Source: Betaproteobacteria bacterium
Lineage (GTDB): Bacteria; Pseudomonadota; Gammaproteobacteria; Burkholderiales; SG8-39
DNA: 44,473 nucleotides
Reading direction: 5' to 3'
Assembly (NCBI GenBank): GCA_005881575.1
Contig: VBCA01000033.1
Span: 1-44,473, forward strand
Positions 1 through 9,656 of this stretch are shown here, piece by piece. Each line of letters opens with the position of its first letter. Position 1 is the first letter of the stretch. The notes below the pieces were generated by a model. The model made no database searches, was not told the origin of the DNA, and saw only the letters and a program-made list of their open reading frames with translations. Both the position numbers and the translations under genes were made by a program.

Positions 1-1
1 C

Positions 2-586
2 GACTACGCGGCGCACAGTCCTGGCATGAAAATCGTCCTGCACGACGGCGACCGCTCGCGTGTCGTAGCCATGGCTCTGTCCGGCCAGATCGATGTCGGC
101 GTGGGCTGTTTCCTCCAGCCTGTGAGCGGCGTGCGCCGCACCCCGCTCTTCCGCTTCTCCTTGATGGTGATCAAGCCGGCGGTGCAGCCTGCGAGCGGGC
201 CGCCGCGATGCTTGCGCTGGAAGGACATCGTCGACTGGCGTCTGATCGGTGCGGCGCCCCACAATCCGATCCAGCAGCTCATCGACCGCAACTTGCAGCG
301 CTTCGGCCGGCGCGAACCGCCGGACATGGTGTTCGACTACTTCGAGACGCAGATCGCGATGGTTGAGGCGGGCGTCGGCTGTGCCGTCATTCCGACTTTC
401 GCGATCCCGGCCTGCCGCCAGCACCGCATCGCGATGCATCCGCTTACCGATCCCGTGGTGCCGATCGATCTCTGCCAGATCACGAGCCGCGGCAGGAAAC
501 AGCCTCCGGGCTTCGAGGACTTCGCCGGGTTCCTCAAGAGCTACATCGCGGAATGGGCCGAGCCCTGGTCGCCCAAGTTCGCCTGA
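2..586 (+). CDS. LysR-family transcriptional regulator, C-terminal part
   Basis: This is the effector-binding half of a LysR-type regulator, cut by the left edge of the window. The open frame runs in from base 2, so the methionine at 26 is probably internal, and the N-terminal helix-turn-helix is not present. Visible family features are the strand GQIDVGVGCF followed by a substrate-binding fold ending in a C-terminal segment with VGCAVIPTF, typical of the LysR periplasmic-binding-like domain. The effector cannot be told from this part. It ends 25 bases before the convergent sucD gene. Confidence 0.85.
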   Translation, partial: DYAAHSPGMKIVLHDGDRSRVVAMALSGQIDVGVGCFLQPVSGVRRTPLFRFSLMVIKPAVQPASGPPRCLRWKDIVDWRLIGAAPHNPIQQLIDRNLQRFGRREPPDMVFDYFETQIAMVEAGVGCAVIPTFAIPACRQHRIAMHPLTDPVVPIDLCQITSRGRKQPPGFEDFAGFLKSYIAEWAEPWSPKFA

Positions 587-611
587 GCGCGCTTCGGGGA
601 TAGCGGGGCGC

Positions 612-1489
<878 letters not shown>

Positions 1490-1490
<1 letters not shown>

Positions 1491-2680
1491 CAGCGTTTCC
1501 CCTTGGCGGGCTTTGACCCGCCTTCGGCGGCCGCCACGACTTTCTGCGCGGCGTCCGCCATGTTGTTGCCGGAAATGATCGGCAGCCCCGATTCCGCGAG
1601 TATCTTCTTGCCGAGATCGACGTTGGTGCCTTCCAGACGCACCACCAGCGGCACGCGCAGGCTCACCTGCTTCGCGGCGGCCACCACGCCAGCGGCGATC
1701 ACGTCGCACTTCATGATGCCCCCGAAGATGTTGACGAGGATCGCCTTGAGGTGCGCGATGCGCAGCATGATCTTGAACGCCTCGGTCACCTTCTCGGCGG
1801 TGGCCCCGCCGCCCACATCGAGGAAGTTCGCGGGTGCTCCGCCGTAGAGCTTGATGATGTCCATGGTCGCCATCGCGAGGCCCGCGCCGTTCACCAGGCA
1901 ACCGATGTCACCATCCAGTTGTATATAGTTGAGGTCGTACTTGGACGCTTCGACTTCGGCGGGATCCTCCTCGTCCAGGTCACGCAGCTGCTGCCACTCC
2001 GGGTGACGGAAGGCCGCGTTGTCGTCGAAATTGATCTTGGCGTCGAGTGCGACGACTTTGCCGTCGCCGGCGAGGATGAGCGGATTGATCTCGGCGAGGC
2101 TGGAATCAGTCTCGTCGAAGGCCTTGTACAGCCCTTTCAGTATGGTTCGTGCCTGCGGCACGCTCGCTGCGGAAATGCCGATTTTCGCCGCGATGCCGTC
2201 CGCTTCGGCGTCTTTCAGGCCCGTGCCGGGATCGATGAACACTTTGTGGATCTTCTCGGGCGCATGCGCGGCGACTTCCTCGATGTCCATTCCGCCTTCG
2301 CTGGAGGCCATGAGCGCCACGCGCTGCGTGCCGCGGTCCACCACCATGCCGACGTAGAGTTCCTTCTTAATGTCGGCGCCCTCCTCGATGAGGAGCCGCC
2401 GCACTTTCTGCCCTTCGGGTCCGGTCTGGTGCGTCTTCAGCATCATGCCGAGGATCTTCCCGGCCCACTCGCGCACTTCTTCCGCAGATTTCGCCACTTT
2501 CACTCCGCCGCCCTTGCCGCGGCCGCCAGCGTGGATCTGCGCTTTGACCACCCAGACCTTGCCGCCCAGCTCGCACGCTGCCTTTACCGCCTCGTCGACC
2601 GAAAAGCAGGGAATGCCGCGCGGCGTGGCGACCTCGTACCTGCGCAGGATCTCCTTGGCCTGGTATTCGTGGATTTTCAT
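1490..2680 (-). CDS. sucC: succinyl-CoA synthetase (ADP-forming) beta subunit
   Basis: SucC provides the ATP-grasp nucleotide-binding domain and, with SucD, the CoA ligase core. The 396-residue protein starts [17 protein letters not shown], shows [15 protein letters not shown] near residue 50 and ends with the ligase-CoA domain, including [14 protein letters not shown] and [11 protein letters not shown]. Length fits the family. It is the first gene of a two-gene operon with sucD. Its promoter should lie in the 81 bases between its start and the end of the broken response regulator gene upstream. No clear hexamer pair is evident there. Confidence 0.97.
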
Positions 2681-2761
2681 GCTTGTTTTTCTACGCCGAT
2701 TCGAAAGACGGATTGTTCTGCAGCGCCCCCCCGGCGCGCATTGATGGCAGTCAAGTGCGGG

Positions 2762-3399
2762 TCACATGCCTTTGAACAGGTGGGCGTAGCTGCGGCTGAC
2801 TTCCAGCTTCTCGGGCCTTCCCTTGACCGCCACGAGCTGGCGCCCGCGCTCGTCGCGGACGATGCCGGCGATGGCGCGCATGTTGATCAGCGTCGAGCGG
2901 TGGATCTGCCAGAACTGCGCCGGGTCGAGCTCGGCGAGGAGCTCCTTGATGGGCTTCCTGATCAGCGCTTCCTGCTGCGCGGTCTGCACGCGCGTGTACT
3001 TCTCGTCGGAGACGAAGAACAGCACGGCGCGGCGAGGCGCTTGCGCAAGCGCTCGACCGTGACGCCGAGGCGCTCGCGCTCGGCCGGCTTCAGCACGTAG
3101 TCGATCACGCCCTGCTGGAAGGCGTCGATAGCGTACTGGTCGTAGGCGGTGACGAACACGATCTCCGGCAGGCGGCCGTCGAGCGCAGCGATCTCGCGCG
3201 CGGCTTCGATGCCGGTCTTCGCCGGCATGCGGATGTCCAGGAAGACCACTTCGGGACGGAGCGCGGCGACCTGCTCGACTGCTTCGACCCCGTTCTTCGC
3301 TTCCGCCACGATCTCGAGCTCGGGCCAGAGTTCGGAGAGACGTGCGCGCAGCTGCTCGCGCATCAAGGGTTCGTCGTCGGCGATCAGCGCACGGGTCAT
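2762..3399 (-). pseudogene. LytTR-family response regulator, frame broken between receiver and DNA-binding domain
   Basis: The first part (3399 down to about 3030) encodes a full receiver domain: MTRALIADDEPLMREQL, phosphoacceptor D55 in VFLDIRMP and K104 in VLKPAE. Translation in that frame then goes into a low-sense tail and stops at 2962. In another frame, from 3025 (GTG) to 2762, lies most of a LytTR domain: VLFFVSDEKYTRV, FWQIHRSTLINM and LEVSRSYAHLFKGM. The usual linker of some 40 residues and the first LytTR strands are absent. This fits an internal deletion with a frame change at about 3025-3035, close to the palindrome GCGCTTGCGCAAGCGC (3037-3052). Either the gene is dead or split, or the assembly is wrong here. 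The start overlaps the kinase stop by four bases (ATGA), so the pair was co-translated. Confidence 0.82.
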
Positions 3400-4679
3400 G
3401 TCGCCTTATAGGGTACGACGATGGTCACCCGCGTGCCAGTCGGCGCATTCGCCGTGATGCGCAGCTCCGCCGCGTCGCCGTAGATGAGCTTCAACCGCTC
3501 GCGGATGCTGCTGAGGCCGGTGCCCGTTCCCGCGGTCGCCGCGCGTGCGAAGCCGACGCCGGTATCGGCGACGCTCACCTGCAGCTTGCCGTGCGCAACC
3601 TCGGCGCTCACGACGAGCGAGCCGCCGTCGGCCTTCGGCTCGAGGCCGTGCTTGATCGCGTTCTCGACGAGCGACTGCAGCATCATCGGCGGGAAGTCGG
3701 CCGAGTACAGGCCTTCGGACACATCGACCTGCGCCTGCAGGCGCTCCTCCATGCGCACCTTGAGAATTTCCAGGTAGGGCCGCACCACCTCGAGCTCGCG
3801 GCCGAGGTTGGTCGCCTTCTCGCGCATCGCCGGCATCGAGGCGCGCAAGAGCGCGATCAGGTTCCTCTGCATGCGGCTCGCGCGCGGCGGGTCGACCTCG
3901 ATCAGATGGTCGATGCTCGCGAGCGTGTTGAAGAGGAAGTGCGGCTCGACCTGCGCTTGCATCGCGGCCATTCTCGCTTCGACCACCTGGCGCTGGAGGC
4001 TCTCCGCCTCGGCGACTTCCTGCGCTTGGGCCGCCTTTGCCTCGGCCTTCACGCGGCCTGCGTAGGCGATCTTGATCGCGGCCGAGAGCAGGATGAAGAG
4101 GAAAGCGAATTGCGGCATGTAGTTGCCCAGGCGCACGTGGACCACGCGCTCCTCGTCGCCCGTTTCGCCGATGGCGTCGATCACCTCGCGGCGGATGTCC
4201 TGCGCCAGCTCCTGCGTGATCTCCTCGGTCACGCCTGCCGCCTCGTCCTTCGCCTTCGGAGGAGCCGGCGGCTTCGGCTGGGTCGGAGTGGCGTCCGCGC
4301 CGCGGCGCACGCCATGCTCGTCGACGATGATTTCCTGCGGCGGTTTGCCCGAGGCCGGATCACCGTCGCGCTTGATGCGCACGCCGTGCTCGTCGATCGT
4401 GATCTCGGGGGCTTGCGAGCCCTTGCGCTTGGGCTTGATCCGTACGCCGTTGTCGTCGACCGTGATGTCGACGCTGCGGCTCGCGGGCACGTGCGTCGTT
4501 CTCGTTGCGAGGTCCCAGTTGAAGGGCGGAAGGTTGGACAGTATGCCTGTCACGATGAGCAGCAGGAGCGAGAGGAGGATGAAGCGCTTCCACGTGATCG
4601 ACACCAGCCACTCGGCGTAGCGGCGGTACAACGCCGCCATGCCGGAGCGGGACTCCTTAATGCCGTTGGTCAGCGACAT
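3396..4679 (-). CDS. LytS/YehU-type sensor histidine kinase with repeated extracytoplasmic motif
   Basis: A membrane histidine kinase of the His_kinase (PF06580) type that would phosphorylate the regulator just downstream. In 427 residues I see TM1 at about 33-50, an extracytoplasmic region of about 140 residues, TM2 at about 191-207, a coiled linker, the phospho-histidine H247 in QVEPHFLFNTLAS, the N box at N340-H344 (SLVENAIKHGLEP) and the ATP-lid start DTGVGF at 372. The extracytoplasmic part holds three near-identical units, DITVDDNGVRIK (71-82), EITIDEHGVRIK (92-103) and EIIVDEHGVRRG (116-127), followed by a Pro/Lys-rich stretch. An alternative start is M14. The N-terminus overlaps the end of the small gene upstream by 23 bases. 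The signal it senses is unknown. Confidence 0.9.
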   Translation of the reverse strand: MSLTNGIKESRSGMAALYRRYAEWLVSITWKRFILLSLLLLIVTGILSNLPPFNWDLATRTTHVPASRSVDITVDDNGVRIKPKRKGSQAPEITIDEHGVRIKRDGDPASGKPPQEIIVDEHGVRRGADATPTQPKPPAPPKAKDEAAGVTEEITQELAQDIRREVIDAIGETGDEERVVHVRLGNYMPQFAFLFILLSAAIKIAYAGRVKAEAKAAQAQEVAEAESLQRQVVEARMAAMQAQVEPHFLFNTLASIDHLIEVDPPRASRMQRNLIALLRASMPAMREKATNLGRELEVVRPYLEILKVRMEERLQAQVDVSEGLYSADFPPMMLQSLVENAIKHGLEPKADGGSLVVSAEVAHGKLQVSVADTGVGFARAATAGTGTGLSSIRERLKLIYGDAAELRITANAPTGTRVTIVVPYKAT

Positions 4680-4827
4680 GCTCGCGTTTGGCGACGATCA
4701 CGATGCGCGCGATTTCGCCTTCGGCGGCCGGCAGGGCCTCCTCGGGGGCGGGACGCCGCATCGCATAGACCGCGGTGATGGCGCCGGCGGCTAGAACGAC
4801 GATCAGTACCAGGTGTTTCGCGCTCAT
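4657..4827 (-). CDS. small single-pass membrane protein upstream of sensor kinase
   Basis: A 56-residue ORF starting MSAKHLVLIVVLAAGAITAV: a short basic N-terminus and a hydrophobic segment of about 18 residues, then a charged tail with IARIVIVAKREH. A strong ribosome site, GGGAGG, lies five bases before the ATG, which supports real translation. It overlaps the kinase start by 23 bases, so the two are probably translated together. I do not recognise a family. It could be a small accessory or sensor peptide for the kinase (inference), or a leader ORF that merely couples translation. Confidence 0.55.
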   Translation of the reverse strand: MSAKHLVLIVVLAAGAITAVYAMRRPAPEEALPAAEGEIARIVIVAKREHVADQRH

Positions 4828-4985
4828 GGGTGCCTCCCAGGTGTCGATGGGCGGCACTGTAGGGGGGTGGAACGCGCGCGGCGAGCGCCTTGCGACGGAC
4901 TGCAGCAGGGCGGGACGAAACCGCAGAAACGAGGGATGAGCGCGAGGGCACCGAAAGGGATTATAGGAGCGGTCCGCGCCCCTGT

Positions 4986-4991
4986 TAGAAT
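4986..4991 (+). promoter_or_regulatory. likely -10 element of glpK (leaderless transcript)
   Basis: TAGAAT ends five bases before the glpK ATG at 4997. No purine-rich ribosome site lies between them, so the message is probably leaderless or nearly so. No convincing -35 box is seen 17 bases upstream. The rest of the 4828-4996 gap between the two divergent genes shows nothing else I can name. Confidence 0.4.
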
Positions 4992-4996
4992 TTTCC

Positions 4997-6484
4997 ATGC
5001 GCTACGTGCTCGCGCTCGACCAGGGAACGACCAGTTCCCGCGCCATCGTGTTCGACGAGCGCGGGGCCGCGCGCGCTTCGGCGCAGAAGGAGTTCCGCCA
5101 GCATTTCCCGCAGCCCGGCTGGGTCGAGCACGATGCCGGAGAAATTCTCCGCACCCAGCTCGCGTGCGCGCGCGCGGCGATGAAAAAGGCGAAGCTGGCC
5201 CCCAAACGCGTCGCCGCGATCGGGATCACCAATCAGCGCGAGACCACGGTCGTGTGGGACCGGCGCACGGGGAAACCGGTCCACCGCGCGATCGTCTGGC
5301 AGGACCGGCGCACCGCGGCGCGCTGCGATGCGCTGAAGCGCGAAGGCCGGGACAAGACCGTTCAGGCGAAGACCGGGCTCGTCATCGATCCGTATTTCTC
5401 CGCGACCAAGATCGAGTGGCTGCTCGACAACGTCCCCGGCCTGCGCGCGCGCGCCGAGCGCAGCGAGCTCGCCTTCGGCACCGTCGACACGTGGCTCGCG
5501 TGGCAGCTCTCGGGCGGCGAGCTCCACGTCACAGATCCGAGCAACGCCTCGCGCACCATGCTCTACGACATCCACCGCGGCGAATGGGACGAGGAGCTGC
5601 TTGGAATCTTCCGCGTGCCGCGCGGGATGCTTCCCGAGGTGCTTCCCTCCTCCCACATTTACGGCGCGACCGCGAAGAACGTTCTCGGCGCCGAAATCCC
5701 CATCGCCGGAATCGCCGGCGACCAGCAGGCCGCGCTCTTCGGCCAGGCCTGCCACCAGGCGGGCATGGCGAAGAACACCTACGGCACCGGGTGCTTCCTG
5801 CTTTTGAACACCGGCGGCCAGGCGATCCCTTCCAAGAGCGGCCTGATCACCACTTGCGCGGCGCAGGCGGGTGCGAAGCAGTTCGCGCTGGAAGGGAGCG
5901 TCTTCACCGGCGGCGCGGTAGTGCAGTGGTTGCGCGACGGCCTGCGCCTCATCCGCAAATCGGTCGACGTCGAGAAGCTCGCCGCCAGCGTTCCCGATTC
6001 CGGCGGCGTGTATCTCGTGCCGGCCTTTACCGGCCTGGGCGCTCCGCACTGGGACCCGTACGCGCGCGGGACTATCGTCGGCCTCACCCGCGGATCGAAC
6101 GCCGGACACATCGCGCGCGCCGCTCTGGAATCGATCGCGTTCCAGTCGGCGGACCTGCTGCACGCCATGGAGCAGGACTCCGGCGAGAAATCGAAAGAGC
6201 TGCGCGTCGACGGCGGTGCAGCGGCGGATAATTTGCTGATGCAGTTCCAAGCGGACCTGCTCGGCATCCCCGTGGTGCGTCCGCGGGTGCTCGAGACCAC
6301 GGCGCTGGGCGCGGCATATCTCGCGGGCTTGGCCACAGGCGTTTGGACGAGCCGCGAAGAAATCGCCAGACAATGGAAAGTGGCGAAGCGCTTCGAGCCG
6401 AAGATGAAGCGCGAGGAGGCGGAGAGAAGGATGGAAGAGTGGAAACGGGCGCTTGAGCGCGCGAGGGGTTGGGGGAAGGGGTGA
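4997..6484 (+). CDS. glpK: glycerol kinase
   Basis: GlpK phosphorylates glycerol to sn-glycerol-3-phosphate with ATP in the cytoplasm. The 495-residue protein has the family length and starts [19 protein letters not shown], the phosphate-1 loop of FGGY kinases. Other marks are [14 protein letters not shown], the FGGY signature region [18 protein letters not shown], and [20 protein letters not shown] near the C-terminus. No glpD, glpF or glpR gene lies beside it, so it stands alone here. It is transcribed away from the kinase/regulator operon. Confidence 0.97.
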   Translation: MRYVLALDQGTTSSRAIVFDERGAARASAQKEFRQHFPQPGWVEHDAGEILRTQLACARAAMKKAKLAPKRVAAIGITNQRETTVVWDRRTGKPVHRAIVWQDRRTAARCDALKREGRDKTVQAKTGLVIDPYFSATKIEWLLDNVPGLRARAERSELAFGTVDTWLAWQLSGGELHVTDPSNASRTMLYDIHRGEWDEELLGIFRVPRGMLPEVLPSSHIYGATAKNVLGAEIPIAGIAGDQQAALFGQACHQAGMAKNTYGTGCFLLLNTGGQAIPSKSGLITTCAAQAGAKQFALEGSVFTGGAVVQWLRDGLRLIRKSVDVEKLAASVPDSGGVYLVPAFTGLGAPHWDPYARGTIVGLTRGSNAGHIARAALESIAFQSADLLHAMEQDSGEKSKELRVDGGAAADNLLMQFQADLLGIPVVRPRVLETTALGAAYLAGLATGVWTSREEIARQWKVAKRFEPKMKREEAERRMEEWKRALERARGWGKG

Positions 6485-6634
6485 GCGTGGGCGGTCGCCC
6501 CAAGCGGCGCGATTCATAGCTCGCTGATGCGGGATTTTGTCGCAGCGCGCCAGGCGCGCTGCGCGTATCCTTCGCTTCGAAGTCAATTCACGCAGTTCTG
6601 GCGCCGCGTGCCTACGGAACCTGAAGGGGGAGCC

Positions 6635-7192
6635 ATGAACAAGACCATGACCGTCGTCCTCGTACTCGTGCTCGCGGCCCCCTGCAGTAGCAGATCGCAG
6701 GATGGAGCCTATGTGCCACCGCTGATGGATCCGGCGCGCAAGGTGAGCAGGCAGGTCTGCACCAGAATCATCCATATGGACGGCGGCAACCTGATGTGCA
6801 TTGAGCTCACTGAGGCCCAGCGGCGCGCCGAGCTCGAAGAAGAAGAGCGGCAGGCCAGGACCCGGAGGGAAGCCGAGGAGCGCGCCGCGCGCGAGCGCCT
6901 CGAGCGTGAGCGCGCCGAGCAGCTTGCCCGGGAAGAGGCCGCCCGGAAGCAGCGGGCTGCCGAGGAGGAGCGGCTCGCCGCTGAGCGCCGCCGGCTGGAG
7001 GCCGAGGCCGCGCGCAAGACCCAGGAAGAGCGCGAGCGTCAGGAGAGGGCGGACGCGGAAGCCCGTGCCCGCCAGCTTGCCGAGCAGGAAGCGCGTGAGG
7101 CAGCCGAGCGTGAGTGTCGGCGGCCATGCCCGCCAGCAAATTCGACACCGCAGCTAAGCCGGACAGATAATCAGTTAGCCAAGCCTCGCTAG
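6635..7192 (+). CDS. exported coiled-coil protein, function unknown
   Basis: A 185-residue protein. The start at 6635 is chosen because GAAGGGGGA lies just upstream and the first residues, MNKTMTVVLVLVLAAPCSS, form an export signal; the frame is open further upstream to 6527 without a signal. The cysteine after LAAP could be a lipidation site, but the proline makes the lipobox poor. After a short region with two cysteines (residues about 40-60), residues about 65-165 are almost entirely Glu/Arg/Ala in a long charged helix or coiled coil, then a CRRPCPP pair and a short tail. Such composition resembles the helical part of TolA-like proteins, but there is no TolA C-terminal domain. No function assigned. 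Confidence 0.7.
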   Translation: MNKTMTVVLVLVLAAPCSSRSQDGAYVPPLMDPARKVSRQVCTRIIHMDGGNLMCIELTEAQRRAELEEEERQARTRREAEERAARERLERERAEQLAREEAARKQRAAEEERLAAERRRLEAEAARKTQEERERQERADAEARARQLAEQEAREAAERECRRPCPPANSTPQLSRTDNQLAKPR

Positions 7193-7380
7193 CCGCAGAC
7201 GCGATACCTACCTTTACTCGAGCTTCTATCCAACGGCCGCAGCTGCGCGCTCTTCTGATGCCGACTTGCGCTAGTGCATCCTGGGCGCAACACGCGAGCA
7301 TCCCAACCGAGACGCCGCCGAAGCGGGTCCCGTTGCCTTGATCTCAGATTGCTTGCGCGGCTTGCTATCTGCCGATTTAT

Positions 7381-8964
7381 TTACTCGTCCGCGTCCTGGA
7401 ATAGATCCTTGTGTTGCGCTTTGAAATTCTCCGTGAACCGCAGGATCTGAAAGCCGTTGCCATCACTGACGGTCCAGAGCTGCGGCTCGGGGCCTTTGCC
7501 CTTGCCGGCAACGACCCAGCGCGCCCAACCAGAAATCTTTTCAACGGTTCGATCGACGCCCGCTGCCCAGCTACCTGATGCGGGAAGGACCTTCGTCCGC
7601 ACAGCCCCTGGCTTCCAATACGCGATCTCCTTGGGATGGGAAAGATCGCGAATGTCGAAAACGCGCAAGCCTGCATTCGAAAAACTGCAAGCGAGCATCT
7701 TCGCATTGTTGGGATTGTCAGCAACGCATCTTTCTTCGCTGTAGTTGGTCGTCCCCGACGCGGCCGGCAAGTTGGTCCCGGGCGCAGTCCCGGGGGGATC
7801 CGGCGGCGTATTATTGGCCACCTGCAAACATTTGGCGGGGTCGCTCACTTCCAGCCTGAGCTTGGCGATGATCTTCGGGTTCGTCTCGTCGCTGACGTCG
7901 ATGATGTTCGGATAACCAAACAGGGACTGCCCCCGGGCACACGCCCCCGCAAGACCCCCGGGGCCTGCCGCTCCGCCGGCCTCGTCCGCGCTGACGATGT
8001 ACGGCTGCCCCTTGATCTTCACGGGGACCATGGGCTCGGCTGTCCCCTGGTCCGGCCAGAAGAGCGTGCTGATGATCCGGATCTGCGGATTGGGGAGACG
8101 GAACTGATAGTCGCTGACGTCCTCGATCACCAGCCCGTCTGGACCGTCGCCGGCGCTGCCGGGTTGCCCCGCATAGACCCGGGTCCCTTCGGCCACGCCC
8201 GGCAGAAAACCCGCCGGATTGAGCCGTACCTCGTGTGGCCCGCCAACACCCGAGAAATGCCAGGGAGGCAGCATCACCGGATGGGACGGATCGGTGAGGT
8301 CCACGCTGTACAGGGCGCCGGCGAAATCGCTCCCGCCCTGAGTGAGCCAGTACGTCAGGCCGTCCGGGGCGAAAGCGCCCATGTGCCCCTGGCTGCCAGG
8401 CAACTGGATGTCGGCCAGCAGGACCGGCCGGCGGCAGTCCGAAGTGTCGTAAACGGCAAAGTCTGGCCCATTGTTTTGGGCGACCACGAGAAGGTGGCGT
8501 CGTTCATTGGTATACACAGTCTCGTGCGGGGCGCGCGCCGCGGCAGTGTCGTTCAGGTACGCGCTCACCCGCGGATGCTGTGGGTCGGAGGCATCGATCA
8601 CCGTGACGCCGAGGTGGCGCTGCAGAGAAGTAACACGGTCCGTTCCATAGTAGGCGCAGTCACCGGCGTACGCTGGTCCATCCTGCGAAAATGCTCCTTC
8701 GAACTCACCTTGAGGCTCCTTGCCCACGAGTTCCAGATTGCAGTTGTAGGCGCGTTCGGAATCGCCGCTGAAACGCTCCTGAGTCGTGGTCTGACCTTGC
8801 AACCCGCTTTCGGTGTGATCCCCGGGACCACAGATTGCCTTGGGCACCGACCCGGGAAATCCATCGGAAGCCGGTTGTGCCAGCGCGATAGAAGCGCTGA
8901 GTGACAGACCCGGCAACGCGACGGTTGCAACTGCAAATAGCCTTACGAGTTCCTGCTTGTTCAT
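7381..8964 (-). CDS. secreted LVIVD-repeat beta-propeller protein
   Basis: A 527-residue exported protein. The first 30 residues (MNKQELVRLFAVATVALPGL and a signal-peptidase site near ALAQ) direct secretion. The mature part contains several LVIVD-type blades: LGVTVIDASDPQHPRV, FAVYDTSDCRRPVLL, LYSVDLTDPSHPVML, NIIDVSDETNPKII and LRVFDIRDLSHPKEI. The family forms beta-propellers of unclear role, often on the cell surface or outside the cell. A loop near residues 330-400 is Gly/Pro rich. It stands alone between a coiled-coil protein gene and a gene-poor region. Confidence 0.8.
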   Translation of the reverse strand: MNKQELVRLFAVATVALPGLSLSASIALAQPASDGFPGSVPKAICGPGDHTESGLQGQTTTQERFSGDSERAYNCNLELVGKEPQGEFEGAFSQDGPAYAGDCAYYGTDRVTSLQRHLGVTVIDASDPQHPRVSAYLNDTAAARAPHETVYTNERRHLLVVAQNNGPDFAVYDTSDCRRPVLLADIQLPGSQGHMGAFAPDGLTYWLTQGGSDFAGALYSVDLTDPSHPVMLPPWHFSGVGGPHEVRLNPAGFLPGVAEGTRVYAGQPGSAGDGPDGLVIEDVSDYQFRLPNPQIRIISTLFWPDQGTAEPMVPVKIKGQPYIVSADEAGGAAGPGGLAGACARGQSLFGYPNIIDVSDETNPKIIAKLRLEVSDPAKCLQVANNTPPDPPGTAPGTNLPAASGTTNYSEERCVADNPNNAKMLACSFSNAGLRVFDIRDLSHPKEIAYWKPGAVRTKVLPASGSWAAGVDRTVEKISGWARWVVAGKGKGPEPQLWTVSDGNGFQILRFTENFKAQHKDLFQDADE

Positions 8965-9355
8965 GGTTCCTCCTTACGCGTACGGCCCCCCCACGCGCGC
9001 GAGTAAATTTAGTCCCGGCAAGCGGTGCGCGTCAATCCCTTCTGTAAAGGACGACTCGCGGCCTATAAGTTGTATGAATGTTCGAAAATAATTTTCTCAG
9101 CAGATTGTCGGGATGACGCCTGCGATCGAAACGCGGCCGCCGCGTTGTTGACCGTCTATGAACGGCGCACATCGGTCTTATGTTTACTTGGCTCCTCCTT
9201 CGGCACCCCTCAGCGGGGCGAATCGGAGCGAGTCTAGTATTGCCTTTGATGATCGACCGAACGGCAGCTATTGGGCCGAAGGCAGTCAGTTGAGTGAGCG
9301 CAGAACAATTCGCTGCGATCGCGACGAATTTCCAAGTGAAGGCCGGCGGGGACCA
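8965..9355. other. intergenic stretch without a supported gene
   Basis: About 390 bases with lower GC than the flanks. Short open frames exist on both strands but none has a ribosome site or recognisable protein sequence. The LVIVD gene promoter should be at the left end, reading leftward. Nothing else could be assigned. Confidence 0.5.
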
Positions 9356-9436
9356 TTACCTCATTTTGCGCACCTTCGTCTCGGCTAGTCGGTGTCGCCC
9401 GTCCGTCGCCGCTTCGTGGATGCGCAGCGCGCGCAT
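9356..9436 (-). pseudogene. ParE/RelE-type toxin, N-terminal remnant
   Basis: A 26-codon frame beginning MRALRIHEAATD. RIHEAA after a short basic start is how many ParE/RelE-superfamily toxins begin. After about 12 residues the sequence loses similarity and stops at 9356; the toxin core is missing. Its ATG overlaps the stop of the antitoxin-like frame by one base (TGATG), the usual toxin-antitoxin operon arrangement. Short, so confidence rests mainly on the pairing. Confidence 0.5.
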
Positions 9437-9573
9437 CAGGAGCGGTTCATGCGCGCTCGCATTCGACGGCGGAACTCTTTACGGTCGACGAGCTTCGCGG
9501 TGCCCGAGTCGATCTCGGAAAGTCTGCGCATGATCTCCGCGTCCCACGTCTTTTCAGCGTCCGAATCCGGCAT
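9436..9573 (-). pseudogene. addiction-module antitoxin (Unstab_antitox-like), truncated
   Basis: A 45-residue frame. WDAEIMRRLSEIDSGTAKLV followed by an Arg-rich end matches the C-terminal half of the small PF09720-type antitoxins (family knowledge: about 70-80 residues, with AWxxEIxRRxxEIDxG). The N-terminal half is absent: a stop lies 17 codons upstream and only one ATG is available. Together with the toxin remnant downstream it is best read as a decayed toxin-antitoxin pair. Confidence 0.6.
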
Positions 9574-9656
9574 ATGCGTGCTCCATTTACCTTCATGCTG
9601 TCCCGCCAGTTGAAGCGCGACTCAGATTCGGTGGAACGCGGATGGAAAGGCGGCTG

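Noticed and set aside
4985-6775. 596-codon frame on the minus strand
   Set aside because: Antisense to glpK; no recognisable domains.
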